A stretch of DNA of 64,000 bases from positions 17,014,735 to 17,078,734 of the forward strand of contig OY747712.1 in NCBI GenBank assembly GCA_963556495.2, in the 5' to 3' direction. The notes under the pieces are model-generated. The model was not told where the DNA came from and ran no database searches. It worked only from the letters and a program-made list of their open reading frames with translations. Positions within the stretch are counted from its first letter, which is position 1. Each line of letters opens with the position of its first letter. A program made the position numbers and the translations under genes. The stretch is from Valencia hispanica (Eukaryota > Chordata > Actinopteri > Cyprinodontiformes > Valenciidae). Of the stretch, positions 33,545 to 44,483 are shown piece after piece.

Positions 33545-33930
33545 ATTTTTAGTTTTTGTCACTTTACAGCAAGGGATTTAATGTATTTTGATTTTATGAT
33601 TGATAATAAAAAGTAATGCATAATTGTAAAGTGGAAAGAAAAGGATAAATAGTTTTCCATATTTTTACAAATAAGAATCTTAAAAGTGTGACAGGCATTT
33701 GTATTCAGCACCAAGTTTATATTTTGTAGGACTACCTTTTTGTTTCAATTACAGCTGCAAGTATTTTAGGGTATTTCTCTACAAGATTTGCACATCTAAA
33801 ACTAGAAACGTTGGCCCATTTTTCTTTCAAAATAGCTCAAGCTCAGTCAGATTGGATGGAGAGTGACTGTGAACATCAGTTTTCAAGTCTTACCACAGAT
33901 TCTCAATTAGATTTTACATTTGTGAGAAAC
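33545..33930 (-). mobile_element. Tc1-like fossil, antisense
   Basis: AAGTAATGCATAATTGTAAA, CATTTGTATTCAGCACC, TACAGCTGCAAGTATTTTAG, AGCTCAAGCTCAGTCAGATT and TTACCACAGATTCTCAATTA follow the order of a common fish Tc1-like family read from its 3' end. The element stops abruptly near 33930. 3330-3700 has the same part; 35990-36420 has it in the opposite orientation. Confidence 0.7.
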
Positions 33931-33995
33931 AGCGGGACACCCCATGACATCCTATATGTTGTATATATTTGGACATATGAATATTAGCAATTTAA

Positions 33996-34397
33996 AGAGC
34001 AACTCACCCCCCTACCAGAGTCTTCCTGCACCCACATTTCCTGCGGCAAAAGATGGTGTTGCCTGGCGGACCGAGGGACGCTCGGGGGGGAGAGGGCCGG
34101 GCATGGTCTGCGCTGTGATTGACATGTTGACAGCAGCAACTCTGCTGCAGTAGCATACACAGACAGCAAAAAAGCTGAAGAGCTACCTGAGCTCCTTAGT
34201 CTCAGAGCGATCTTTCTGAGGTAGATGGATTTCTCTCAACCTCCTTCACCAGAGGAAAGAGAGGTAAGGTAGGGAGGTTCTGTGGAAGAGGCATGGATGG
34301 AGGCTTGGCTTGTTTTATACCCCCACAACGGCAGGGTGCAGCAGTCAATTATACAGTTTATCAGCAAAAAAAAGTTGATTTGGGGACACAATGCTCT
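33996..34397. mobile_element. TTAA-flanked MITE
   Basis: AGAGCAACTCACCCCC at 33996 and, reverse-complemented at 34397, AGAGCATTGTGTCCCC; TTAA sits outside both ends (33992-33995 and 34398-34401). 402 bp, no open frame of note. TTAA targets point to a piggyBac- or Kolobok-type transposase supplied elsewhere. Confidence 0.65.
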
Positions 34398-34399
34398 TT

Positions 34400-34690
34400 A
34401 AACAATGCTGAAGAATTCAAGTACAGTGAGCATATTTGGGGGGGGGTTAGGGATCACAACTGCCCGCAAATAGCTAAAGTCCTCGACTATTTGAGACTCC
34501 TTCTAAAAACGCTCATAAATGTTTCTTTTGTTTATTCAAACACCACATACAGCTCATTATACATTAATATGCACAGTGGAAACTGTCCTACAACAACCGC
34601 AGAAGCTAATATCTAAAACTATCCTTGTTTTCGCTCTTGGCTGTACGACCAATTAGCAGCAAGAAAAATAAATGGGGCTCGTGGATTGAC
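34400..34690. other. No recognised feature
   Basis: Short AT-rich spacer with a G9 run near 34440. Confidence 0.5.
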
Positions 34691-34704
34691 TGTAGGCCGC
34701 ACAG

Positions 34705-34759
34705 TGGTGCAGTTGGTAGCCCCGTTGCCTTGCAGTAAGAGGGTCCTGGGTTCAAATCC
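34705..34759 (+). promoter_or_regulatory. Pol III type-2 promoter (boxes A and B) of the SINE
   Basis: Box A TGGTGCAGTTGG and box B GGTTCAAATCC lie about 33 bases apart, as in tRNA genes. No tRNA cloverleaf follows, so it is a SINE head, not a tRNA gene. Confidence 0.75.
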
Positions 34760-34840
34760 TGGTCTGGAGTCTTTGTGCATGTGTGGGTTCTCTCAGGGGT
34801 TCTCCAGCTTCCTCCCACAGTCCAAAAACATGACTTTCAG

Positions 34841-35238
34841 GCCTGGGACACACATCTCGCGTATGCGTAAACGTTTTGACCATGCAACGCCTTTTTTTTC
34901 TTCTACGTTTTCACTTAGCTTTCATTGCAGTGAATTAACAGTGGCCACACATCCTGCGCGTGACACGCGTGAGGCACAGCTCGAGGGAGTTACTAGTTAG
35001 TAATTACAATAGCTAAATGGCTGTATCTGCAGTCTTGGGGAATTGTTTTTGGTGTTAGGAAGCTGTCAATTGAATATAACCGTTATTACAACCAATATTA
35101 CCTTATTTCTCTGAATTTAACTTCTCTTGTGCAGCGCACAAAAACGCAGCATGTGTGGTAGGTCTTGTGTTGCACAGCATTGTGGTTACGCAGGGGCTCG
35201 CGCTCGTCTACTCATACGTGAGATGTGTGTCCCAGGCC
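34841..35238. mobile_element. Palindromic MITE nested in the SINE
   Basis: Left end GGCCTGGGACACACATCTCG (starting 34840); right end, reverse-complemented, GGCCTGGGACACACATCTCA, and both continue CGTATG(C/A)GTA(A/G)ACG, a TIR of about 34 bp with three differences. Further in, CCACACATCCTGCGCGTG (near 34944) and CGCAGCATGTGTGG (near 35145) form a second, weaker inverted pair. Flanks are TTCA on the left and TTAA on the right, so the target duplication is ambiguous (TTAA-like or TTA-like). No transposase. Confidence 0.8.
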
Positions 35239-35464
35239 TTAACTGGTCTGTCTAAATTGTCCTTAGGTATGAGTCTGTGTGTGCAGGGTTGTTTGTCCTG
35301 TGTGTCTCCACGTTGCCCTGCGATGGACTGGTGATCTGTCCAGGGTGTATCTAGCCATTCGCCCAATGACTGCTGAATATAGGCACCAGCCTACGTGATC
35401 CTGCAAGGATTAGCTCTAAGACAATGTATGGATAGATTGACTGCTTTGCAAGAGCCAGTCAAGT

Positions 35465-35670
35465 AGCTTTGTCCAAACTCCATCCTCAAGAGCTAGCATT
35501 GTGCATGTTTAAAGTTCAACACACCTGAATCAAATATTGGTTAATCAGCAAACCTCCGCACAGCTTTGACATACTAAGGAGCTAGAAGGACCATTTGGAT
35601 CAGCTGTGTTGGAGCAGAGACAGATCAGAGGACACTGATGACTGGTGGTGGACAGCTATGATCTAGGTAT
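35465..35670. mobile_element. Palindromic fish MITE fragment
   Basis: GTCCAAACTCCATCCTCAAG, GTTCAACACACCTGAATCAA and, on the other side, GATCAGCTGTGTTGGAGCAG: the two halves are partly inverted copies. This is text of a very common fish element that ends in TGTCCAAAC. Decayed. Confidence 0.55.
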
Positions 35671-35989
35671 TTCAGCTTCCCAAGCTGCAATTTCTTTTGA
35701 ACATTTAAGATATGCGTGATAAAGAAATCTGTGGATATGTGGGGTTTCTGTGAAGAATTAGAACTTACATTCCACAGAAAAATCTACAAACAGGTTTGTA
35801 GAACCAGGTTTGTAAATTTGGAAATACTGAACCGCGAATAGTCGGGGGTCCACTGTAATATAAATTGAGACTTAAGAAAATGTAAATTGCAGTAAGGAAT
35901 AAATTAGGTGAGGTGAAGACTCCAGCAACACTTGAAGTAACAGCTTTGAACACCTGTGAAAAACTAACATTCCACATTACTCTATGCTC

Positions 35990-36420
35990 ACCAACCACAT
36001 GGGCGGTGGCAGCCAGAAGTTGTTTGTTAGAAATTGGAAGAAAACCCTTTTAAGCTGGCAGAAGACTTGGTACAACGAGTCAGAGCAAGACCTACAGCAA
36101 CATCTTAAAACTTCTGTTCACAGATGCTCTCCATCCAATCTCACTGAGCCTAAGGTATTTTGCAAAGAAGCATGGCCAGATGTTTCAGTCTCTAAATGGG
36201 TGATGCTGGCTGAGAATTAAACAAGTAGTTTTGTTGCTGTAATTCTAGGCAACTGTGGTTATGGTATTGACTCTGGGAGACTGAATACAAATAAATGGGA
36301 CACTTTAGTTTGAAACCATGCATAATCTTTCTTCCACTTTTTAGTTCTACACTATTTTGTGTTAGTCTGGCACATAAAATCCAAATAAGTCATTCTAGTT
36401 TGAGGCTGTAATGTGATGAA
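35990..36420 (+). mobile_element. Tc1-like fossil, sense 3' half
   Basis: GAAGACTTGGTACAACG, CCTACAGCAACATCTTAAAA, TGCTCTCCATCCAATCTCAC and GAGCCTAAGGTATTTTGCAA are the C-terminal coding text of the Tc1-like family seen antisense at 33545. The 3' end, AATACAAATAAATGG and TACACTATTTTGTGTTAGTC, follows. No long frame is open. Confidence 0.7.
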
Positions 36421-36449
36421 TATGAAAAACCAGGGTTGAATTAATATGA

Positions 36450-36779
36450 AAATGTGGGCCAATATTGATATCCAATATTAATATTGCTTTTATGGCTGGT
36501 ATTTATTGATATTATATATTTCCTTACCCTTTCACTGCGTGAAAAAAATGACCACACCGTTGACATTGCTTCTGCACTTTAGCTAAACACCCCACAATCC
36601 TCCACTGTATAACTATCACATGTCCAAACCAATACAGCATGGCTAACCCCCTCCTGAAACACAGCAAGAGGGAATAAACCAGTTTAACTTATCGGACCGA
36701 TACCGATATGCTAAAAAATGACTAACATCGGCTGATACCTATGTTATTGCCGATATATTCTGCATCACTATGAACAACT
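36450..36779 (-). repeat. hAT-like interspersed repeat, copy 2
   Basis: Ends TATATTCTGCATCACT and contains ATATGCTAAAAAATGACTAA and CAATACAGCATGGCTAACCC. It is the inverted counterpart of the repeat at 24692-25015. Confidence 0.6.
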
Positions 36780-39080
36780 TTAATGAAGAATACTTTTTTT
36801 AAAGCACTGCATGTATCAGACACATAAATGTACCAATAACTGCATTACAAAGTTTTATGATCATCCTGTCTATTATGAATTAGACCAGAATGGGGTTGTG
36901 TCGAAGTGAAAATCTTAATTTGGAGCCTGACTCTGACTCACTGCAGAGATGGTAACCACAATCATTAGCATGTTTGACTGCATGTTGGTTAATGATACAA
37001 GGGCTCTGTGTGTTCTCGTCATTAACTTCCATTAACTGTTTTTCTTGCCTCATTGAGTCCTGCACTAATTGTGTGACAGACACAAGACGAGAGCATCCTG
37101 CAACCGAGTGAGCTCAAGATGTCCTGGTCATTGCAAGCGTCAAGTCCGCTTTGTCATCTTGTAGCTGGCCTTTTTTAACATTTACGATGCTTTTTTAAGA
37201 CGTTGTATTACATTGAACTATCACTGAAAAACAGCTGACATAACTAGACTTTTTGTACAGAGTTAGGCCTTACTTCATTAGTAAAATAAGCACTCTGCAT
37301 CTGAAAAAAAATTTTTAATGTCCAGATCTAAAATCTTTTGATCAGATGCACATGCGCTCTCCTGCACTAATGACACTTATCAGTCTAATGAGCAACGATT
37401 TCAAATCGAATTTGAAGTTAAATTATTGGCAGAATCTATCTGGTTTTACAGTCCTAATTAAGACTAGCAATTCACAGCGAGGAGGAAGCAAAAGAAAGAA
37501 AGAAAAGAAAAACACGACGTGAGTGGCGTGAACTAAATAACTTTCAAAGAGCCGAGGAAGAAATGTATTTCTCGTGTTGGATATAAATAAAATGTATGTC
37601 GATAACTTTGTATACATGCCAACACAGCAGGGCCAGCAGCTTCAAAGATGTTGAGGCTCCTTCATCTTTCTCATTATAAGTGCCTGTAAATTGATAGAGT
37701 CCAGCTCTAATTGTAATCTGAGGTTCCAGTCTAGTTTTTAACATAAGAAATGTTAAAAAGAAGAAAAAAAAACAGACTGATTAATGGCAGCTTTTAGCCG
37801 AGAATAAATGGTGACAGGGGCAGCTAAATGTTTAAAGTCAGATAGAATAAATGCTGGTGGTTATCACTTTTCTTCGTTAAGGTAAGCTTGTCTCCTCAGG
37901 CTTTATCTGCATTCCCAATAGGCCATTGGCTCACTTGTAATCTGATGTCATTTGATGCTTCCTTAGCACAACGCCATATTGACTTCCTGACACCTAATGC
38001 AGTCGTGATAAACAGGTTATTTAAACTGAAAGCTTTAAATAATATAACATATCATTGCAAATCTGCAAATATAGCATGAATAGCATGAATAGTGTATTTT
38101 TTTTGCTAGCAGAACTCTGCAGGTGTAAATTAGTGGATAATTACACTGGTGGATTTTTGTTTTAACAACCAGTGCACTTGAAATCCCCTGCCATATGTTC
38201 ATAACAAACTCTGAGCTTGATATTTAAACCCAAACGCTCAAGACCTGCACACTGGTTTGGTTCAAATTTGTAATTAGAGATGAGAGTAAAACTAATTTAC
38301 CTGATGGGAAAATGTCAACAGATTCTATCATTTAATTAATTCTCTCATTTACATTTAAAGACAAAACAAAATGCTTTACTGCTGCAAGTTGTACGGTTTA
38401 CTAGCTCAACAATAACTGCATGAATTTATTAACTTAAAGCAACACACATGCTACATCAAGAAATATAGTCACATCAGAATCAGACTTTTTTCAGACATTG
38501 AATTTATAGCACAGAATTTGTATCTTGTGCAATTGTGTACAAGATTTTTTTTTACCTGATCAGCAAAAATTCCCCTTCAGAGATTCGCCTGCAAAAATGT
38601 GGTGAACCTTCTGCAGACCAAAGCCACAGCAACCAGACCTAGATCGAGTCGAGCAGCTTTTAGCCAATCACATTACACTCCTTTGATCACATGTCAAACA
38701 GTTAGCTGGTTAACTATGACGAAACCAGGACAAGGTTTAGGAGAATGTGGGCCCCTGACAATAACTTTTTTTCGCCACAGACAGTTTTAGTATCAGACAG
38801 TATTAACACGGACCGTCGGATAAATGCAACAAAATAAAAAGATACGACCAGGATGATAACAGGGTTATTTTTAAATATAATATTAAATGTAAAGCCATTG
38901 TGTGCTCTTAACTTTGCTACTATTTTCATAACATCGCGACAACATCATGACATGAGTAACGCCCTCTCTGCCCCCTAACGGTCTTTTGTCGCTATGGTAA
39001 CGATTAAAGATGCCTTTAAAAAAGGATTTACCACAAAAACAAATGTAAAGTGCATATACTACTCACCACAACGCTGGATC
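36780..39080. other. No recognised feature
   Basis: Repeat-poor, mostly AT-rich. The blocks around 36880-37200 and 37800-38080 look single-copy. No open frame shows a domain. Confidence 0.4.
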
Positions 39081-39089
39081 AGTGGGAGC

Positions 39090-39159
39090 CCTATAGCTGT
39101 TTCTCTGTAACACACTTTCTTAATTGAATGAGAAAGTGTGTCCAGACTTTTGGTCTGTA

Positions 39160-39164
<5 letters not shown>
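39090..39164. mobile_element. Short DNA-transposon terminal fragment
   Basis: AGAAAGTGTGTCCAGACTTT then TGGTCTGTACTGT is a typical outer end of a fish Tc1-like MITE; it leads straight into a TA array. Confidence 0.45.

Positions 39165-39227
<63 letters not shown>
39165..39227. repeat. (TA)n microsatellite
   Basis: About 31 TA units ending at the left boundary of the fold-back region. Confidence 0.95.
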
Positions 39228-39230
<3 letters not shown>

Positions 39231-39231
<1 letters not shown>

Positions 39232-39587
39232 GGAAGCGTATGTGTAACATAAATCAAATTAAAATGGATTAGCACAAATGCTTTTTCATTTTCAAAATCT
39301 AGCTGCTATTTTTTTCTCATAAATAAAATTTAAAAGATATTATCCAAACTGCTTTTTCATTTTACAATTCAACATTGCTCATTCTGTAACTTAATTAAAA
39401 CTAAATAGAAAAGAACATTTAAGATTTAATTTTCAAATTGCATCCCAGCAAAATAGTTACAAAATTCAATTTGAAATCTCAAAGTTGAAAATGAAAATGC
39501 ATTTGCAGAAATGCATTTTCATTTTCAGAATACAAATGCCCTTTTGACTCATAAATAAAATGAAAAATAAATTATCCAAACGTGACA
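39231..39587. repeat. Arm A, outer part with about 233-bp units
   Basis: Contains CTCATAAATAAAAT near 39318 and again near 39547, about 230 bases apart, so roughly one and a half units. Inverted match to 44484-45075. Confidence 0.75.
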
Positions 39588-40372
39588 TGTTCGGGTTTTA
39601 TGACTCTTATGGGAAACAACTCCAGTCAGCAAAACACCAAGTTGTGGTGAGGAAATTATTTATTAAAAGGAGTGCGAAGGGAACCGGAGGGTCGTCTCGG
39701 GAGGAACCAGGAAATGAGCGTTGGGCTAGGAGAGGGAACAGGTAAAGGTTAGAGATGTCTTGGCGTAACTGTGAAAACAGGAAAAATACTAAGGAGGATC
39801 TTACTGGGTTTCTGGAAGGCAAAGGTGAAGAGAAGGGTAAGTGGAATCCGTGAGCAATGGCTGGCTGGCGATGGATGGAGTCCGGAGGATGACAGGGAGC
39901 GACGACGGAGGAGGTAGGTTCACAGTAATCAGTATTAATGTCTCCAGGGCAGACAGGCAAGCAGCTGGGAGAGGCGACGGTGGAGAGAGTGGATATGGTG
40001 AAGAGTACCAGTGGGGAAGCGGTGCAGAGGCTGACCAGGGAGGAACCCAGACTGAGGGGGATGTTCTTGCAAAGGTACTCGGAGAGAGGTCACAGGATTT
40101 CCAAAAATGATCTGCAAGGAGAGCAAACGGTGAGCACTAGAACTGGTATAGGGAGTATTTCAACAAAGATTTCTTTAGACAAATTTTTGGCCAAATACCA
40201 CGCTAGGAGCGAGAACCAACTGGAGCCAGCCTACAGGATCCGATCCCCTTTTAAGGTGGATACTGATGAGGTTAATGGGAAGCACCTGGAGCTGCTGCCT
40301 GTCCACCCTGCAGAAAAGGTAAGAGGAGAGAGACACACCCACTCTCCAGCCTACTGTGACAGAATCCCAACA
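39588..40372 (-). repeat. Gypsy LTR (3' LTR of the minus-strand element)
   Basis: On the minus strand it begins TGTTGGGATTCTGTCACAG (40372) and ends CCCGAACA (39588), so it has the TG...CA ends of LTRs. It lies just after the polypurine tract. 785 bp. The antisense frame at 39938-40414 is incidental. The last 290 bases recur inverted at 44194-44483. Confidence 0.8.
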
Positions 40373-40375
40373 GTA

Positions 40376-40393
40376 CCCCCCCCCCCCCCCCCC
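40376..40393 (-). other. Polypurine tract beside the LTR
   Basis: A run of 18 C on the plus strand (G on the coding strand) ends 3 bases before the LTR. It sits where the plus-strand priming site of an LTR element is expected. A small hairpin (GGACGCCTCCGTTAAAGG) adjoins it. Confidence 0.6.
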
Positions 40394-40574
40394 TTTAACG
40401 GACGCCTCCGTTAAAGGGGGGGACTGGAGACAACTGGCTTGACTTGGGAGACGTGAGACACTGGGTGAACGCGGAGATGAGACGGGAGTTTAAGTTTAAC
40501 GGTGGATGGACTAATGACGGATTCTATGGGAAAAGGACCGAGAAACCGGGGGGATAGTTTTCTGCAATATGATT

Positions 40575-41348
40575 TTAATGGAAAATCTTTTGAAGATAAC
40601 CAAACCTGTTGACCGGTGTATAAAGTGGTGCTGGTCTTCGTTTTCTGTCTGCGATGATTTTGTTTTGGGTAGAGGTTCGTTGTAAGGCTGCCTTAGTCTG
40701 ATCCCAAACACGACGGATGGAGTGGACGTGAGCACGGACCGAGGGAACCACTGGGGCTGGGAATGATGATGGCAGGAGAGGTGGTTGGTATCCAAGTGTA
40801 ATTTCAAAGGGTGAAAGACCTGTGGCAGCAGAGACATGTGAGTTGTGAGAGTATTCTATCCAGGGCAGATGAGTACTCCAGGAGACCGGGTTTTGACTGC
40901 AGAGACAACGAAGAGTATTTTCTATTTCTTGATTTAAACGTTCACACTGACCGTTTGTTTGGGGATGGAAACCAGATGACAGGCGAGATTTGGCTCCAAG
41001 GACTGAACAGAACTCTTTCCAGACTTGGGAGATGAATTGTGGACCACGATCTGAGATCATTTCGGAAGGTATCCCATGGAGGCGGAACACGTGACTGATT
41101 AGTAAACTGGCTGTTCTTGCAGAGGATGGGACCTTGGAGAGGGCAACAAGATGACAGGCTTTAGAGAAACGATCAATGATTGTTAAGATGACACTTTTAC
41201 CTTTGGACGAAGGCAGACCGGTGATGAAATCGAGGGCGATGTGAGACCAAGGGCGAGCAGGGATGGAGAGTGGTTGGAGGAGACGGGGGTTGATGTGATG
41301 ACTTATAGCGATTCCAAATGTGACAGGCGGAAACATATTCAGCAACAT
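40575..41348 (-). pseudogene. Gypsy integrase core frame
   Basis: An open stretch of 257 codons covering the whole DDE core: ALDFITGLP (first Asp), ISDRGPQF (second Asp) and CERLNQE (Glu), followed by the conserved NSHVSAATGLSPFE region. It ends by frameshift before the GPF motif. The HHCC zinc-binding domain, expected upstream, lies in a different frame. Confidence 0.85.
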
Positions 41349-41686
41349 CCTTATTTAGGGACGGCCACCAGAAGTATCTGCGGAGGAGGGCGATGGTTCT
41401 ACTGATTCCGGGATGACAGGAAAACTTTGATGTGTGACCCCAGTGGATGGTCCGTGCTCTGAGGGCTGATGGAACATATAAACGTCTGGGTGGACCCCCA
41501 CCTGGGTCTGGTTCAGTCTGTTGGGCAGCCTTGATAGAATGTTCAAGATCCCAGGTGAGGGACCCAATAAAACAGGTGGAGGGAAGGATGGTGGTAGATT
41601 GAAGGGGTGGACAGTCTGGTTAGTGCAGTCGAGAAAGGGCGTCAGGTTTCTTGTTCTTTGAACCAGGTCGATAAGAGATGTTGAGA

Positions 41687-43354
41687 TTAAACCGGGAAAA
41701 AAAGGGACCAACGGTACTGTCTTGGGTTGAGTCTTTTTGCAGTCTGGATGTAAGAAAGATTCTTGTGATCTGTCCATACGATCACCGGGAGCTCTGTGCC
41801 CTCCAGCCAATGTCTCCATTCTTCAAGCGCTAGTTTAATTGCAAGGAGCTCCCGGTCGCCGATGTCGTAATTCTGTTCAGCTGAGGAGAATATTTTGGAA
41901 AAGTAGGCACACGGATGTAACTTGTTATCATGTGGGGACCTTTGAGAAAGGACAGCTCCAACAGCTGAGTCTGATGCATCGACTTCCAAAATGAACTGCA
42001 GGGATGGATCTGGATGTGTAAGTATGGGTGTCTTGGTAAACAGTTCTTTCAGTTGATTGAAAGACGGGTCAGCCTCTGGGGTCCACTGGAAGGGGTTCTT
42101 TGTGGATGTGAGAGCGGTCAGGGGGGTAGCGATTCCACTGAAGTTCTTGATGAATCTTCTATAAAAATTAGCAAAACCTAAGAAACGCTGCAATTGTTTT
42201 CGGCAGTCTGGAGTGGGCCAGTCCTTAACAGTTTGAGTCTTGGCTGGGTCAGCTCTTACCTGTCCGCCCTCCAGAATGTACCCCAGGAAAGTTATGGATG
42301 GAACATGAAATTCACATTTTTCAGCTTTGACGTAAAGACGGTTTTCAAGCAACCTTTGCAGGACCAAACGGACATGGATCTTGTGTTCTTCCAGGCTCTT
42401 GGAAAAGATGAGGATATCATCCAAGTATACAAAAACGAATGTGTGAAGGAAATCTCTGAGGATGTCATTAACCAGGTTTTGAAAAACGGCGGGGGCGTTG
42501 CATAGACCGAATGGCATGACCAGATATTCATAATGTCCAATATGAGTCTTAAACGCTGTTTTCCACTCATCTCCCGCCCGGATCCTTACGAGATGATAGG
42601 CATTCCTGAGATCAAGTTTTGAAAACACTGTGGCTTTGGAGGCAGGTTCAAAGGCGGAGGAAATGAGTGGTAAAGAGTATTTATTCTTGATGGTGATCTG
42701 GTTGAGTCCTCTGTAGTCAATGAACGGGCGGAGCGAACCATCTTTTTTGGCAACAAAGAAAAACCCAGCGCCTAACGGTGAGGAGGAAGGACGGATAATG
42801 CCAGCCTTGAGGGAGTCATGAATGTAATTTTCCATGGCCTCCCTTTCTTTAACAGATAAGCTAAAGAGACGACCAGATGGAAGGGGAGCACCAGGCAGGA
42901 GATCGATGGAACAGTCATAAGGGCGATGAGGTGGTAATGATAAGGCCAGCTCCTTACTGAAAACTTCCTGCAAATCATGGTACTCTGGTGGAACGTTGGA
43001 CAGATCAGGGAGAGGTATGACTTTGGGTTCCCTCATGGGTCTAACAGGAATGGCGGAGTGAAGGCAGGATTTCATACAGAAGGGACTCCATGAATCAATA
43101 CGAAGTTTGGTCCAGTTAATTTGTGGGTTATGAAGAGTTAGCCAAGGAAATCTAAGAACAATAGCACTCTCTCTGGTGGGATAAACATAGAACTGAATAT
43201 TTTCATGATGGTTTCCCAAGACGACCAAAGAGATGGGCTGGGTTTGGTGAGTAATGGTTGTCATAGAACTACCATCAAGGGCCGTTACACGGATAGGAGG
43301 GTCTAGATCGAGAACTGGAATCTTGCACTGATTAACTATGTCAGAATGAATCAA
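41687..43354 (-). pseudogene. Gypsy reverse transcriptase and RNase H frame
   Basis: 555 uninterrupted codons. Landmarks include [93 protein letters not shown], and RNase H from about [17 protein letters not shown]. All reverse-transcriptase catalytic Asp residues are visible. The frame ends at a frameshift just after RNase H. Integrity of this length suggests the insertion is not very old. Confidence 0.9.
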
Positions 43355-43385
43355 ATTTGGTGAATCCCAACAAAACGGCTTTTTA

Positions 43386-44193
43386 ATTTTGCAATTCAGC
43401 GTAGCTCGTTCCGTGACCTAATTAAAACGATAAAGAAAATGTATTGCTTTTTCGTTTTCATCCCTACCCCTGCAAAAGGTGTAACATAATTCAAATCGAA
43501 TTGGCAATCCCTCACGGCGCAGGAGAATGACGTCAGGGCTCCTTCTTCTTCTTCAGTCCCCAGCTTGACCGTGCTTAGGAATCAATACGTTAGGGGGCGT
43601 TTGTGTATAGTTGATGCTGGTGAAAGAGAGGAAAAGTAACAAGAAGACAAGTGGAAAAGTATGAGTGTGAGCATACACATATATAAAGGCTGTGTGGTCC
43701 AAATTCAGGGGCTGCATCCTTCTAAGGACCCATCCTCCCTCGTCGAAGAAGGACCTCGGGTCATTCGTAGACCAGGTGGACCACCGCATGTTAGACCACC
43801 TTCAAGTGAGGCAATACTTGGAAATATGCCGTCAAGCCAGCTGTTTATAGTAATATTACATTTCAGTTTTTCTTTTTTAATAAATTCACAAAAATTTCTA
43901 CATTTGTTTTTCTTCTGTCAAGATGGGGTGCTGATTAATTAATTAATTTTAATAAACTTACATTTAAAACTGTACTCTTCGCTTGCTCCATCTCCAGCTT
44001 CATCCGCCATTGTTGCTGGAACAGAAATCTTCTCGCAATGCCCTGACGTCATTCTCCTGCGCCGTGTGGGATTGCCAATTTGATTTGAATTATGTTACAC
44101 CTTTCGCGGGGGTAGGGATGAAAATGAAAAAGCAATACATTTTCTTTATCGTTTTAATTAGGTCACGGAACGAGCTACGCTGAATTGCAAAAT
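43386..44193. repeat. Inner inverted repeat (154-bp arms, 500-bp spacer)
   Basis: 43386-43539 (ATTTTGCAATTCAGCGTAGC to TGACGTCAGGGC) matches the reverse complement of 44040-44193 with few differences. The arms are diverged relatives of the 233-bp units of the outer arms (shared ACCTAATTAAAAC/ACTTAATTAAAAC and TGTAACATAATTCAAAT text). The spacer has no domain. It abuts the truncated pol on one side and the LTR fragment on the other. Confidence 0.75.
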
Positions 44194-44483
44194 GATCCAT
44201 CGCCAGCCAGCCATTGCTCACGGATTCCACTTACCCTTCTCTTCACCTTTGCCTTCCAGAAACCCAGTAAGATCCTCCTTAGTATTTTTCCTGTTTTCAC
44301 AGTTACGCCAAGACATCTCTAACCTTTACCTGTTCCCTCTCCTAGCCCAACGCTCATTTCCTGGTTCCTCCCTAGACGACCCTCCGGTTCCCTTCGCACT
44401 CCTTTTAATAAATAATTTCCTCACCACAACTTGGTGTTTTGCTGACTGGAGTTGTTACCTATAAGAGTCATAAAACCCGAACA
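44194..44483 (+). repeat. LTR end fragment inside arm B, inverted
   Basis: GATCCATCGCCAGCCAGCC to CCCGAACA matches the last 290 bases of the LTR at 39588-39878 in inverted orientation with very few differences, and is followed by the same flanking text (TGTCACGTTTGG) as the other copy. Confidence 0.85.

Larger units (their letters stand above)
34695..35438 (+). mobile_element. tRNA-headed SINE, split by a MITE
   Basis: The head has RNA polymerase III internal promoter boxes: box A TGGTGCAGTTGG at 34705-34716 and box B GGTTCAAATCC at 34749-34759. The body continues CTTCCTCCCACAGTCCAAAA, is broken at 34841-35238, and resumes with AACTGGTCTGTCTAAATTGT, GTTGCCCTGCGATGGACTGG and AGGCACCAGCC. It ends in a short ATGGATAGATT tail. 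Antisense pieces of the same family lie at 1815, 48682 and 60938. Confidence 0.85.
40396..43375 (-). pseudogene. Ty3/Gypsy retrotransposon pol, 5'-truncated and frameshifted
   Basis: Reading down from 43375: a protease edge (SPNLIHSD), reverse transcriptase with the catalytic FVYLDD box (codons at 42416-42427), and RNase H ending in the [20 protein letters not shown] stretch near 41740. Then come a frame change near 41700, a zinc-finger/spacer region with broken frames, and the integrase core at 41348-40575 (ALDFITGLP, SDRGPQF and NGQCERLNQE, the D-D-E residues). Another frame change occurs near 40590, followed by a GPF-type C-terminal motif (LGPFPIESV), after which the text goes directly to the polypurine tract. 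The chromodomain often found there is missing. Gag, the protease active site and the 5' LTR are lost. It cannot replicate. It is described only; no repair was attempted. Confidence 0.88.

Noticed and set aside
34705..34759. Possible tRNA gene
   Set aside because: Boxes A and B are present, but no cloverleaf or acceptor stem follows; it is the head of a SINE.
39938..40414. 158-codon plus-strand frame
   Set aside because: Antisense to the Gypsy LTR, no domain, ends in the poly-C run.
41355..41819. 154-codon minus-strand frame as a separate gene
   Set aside because: It is an out-of-frame reading of the Gypsy spacer between RNase H and integrase.
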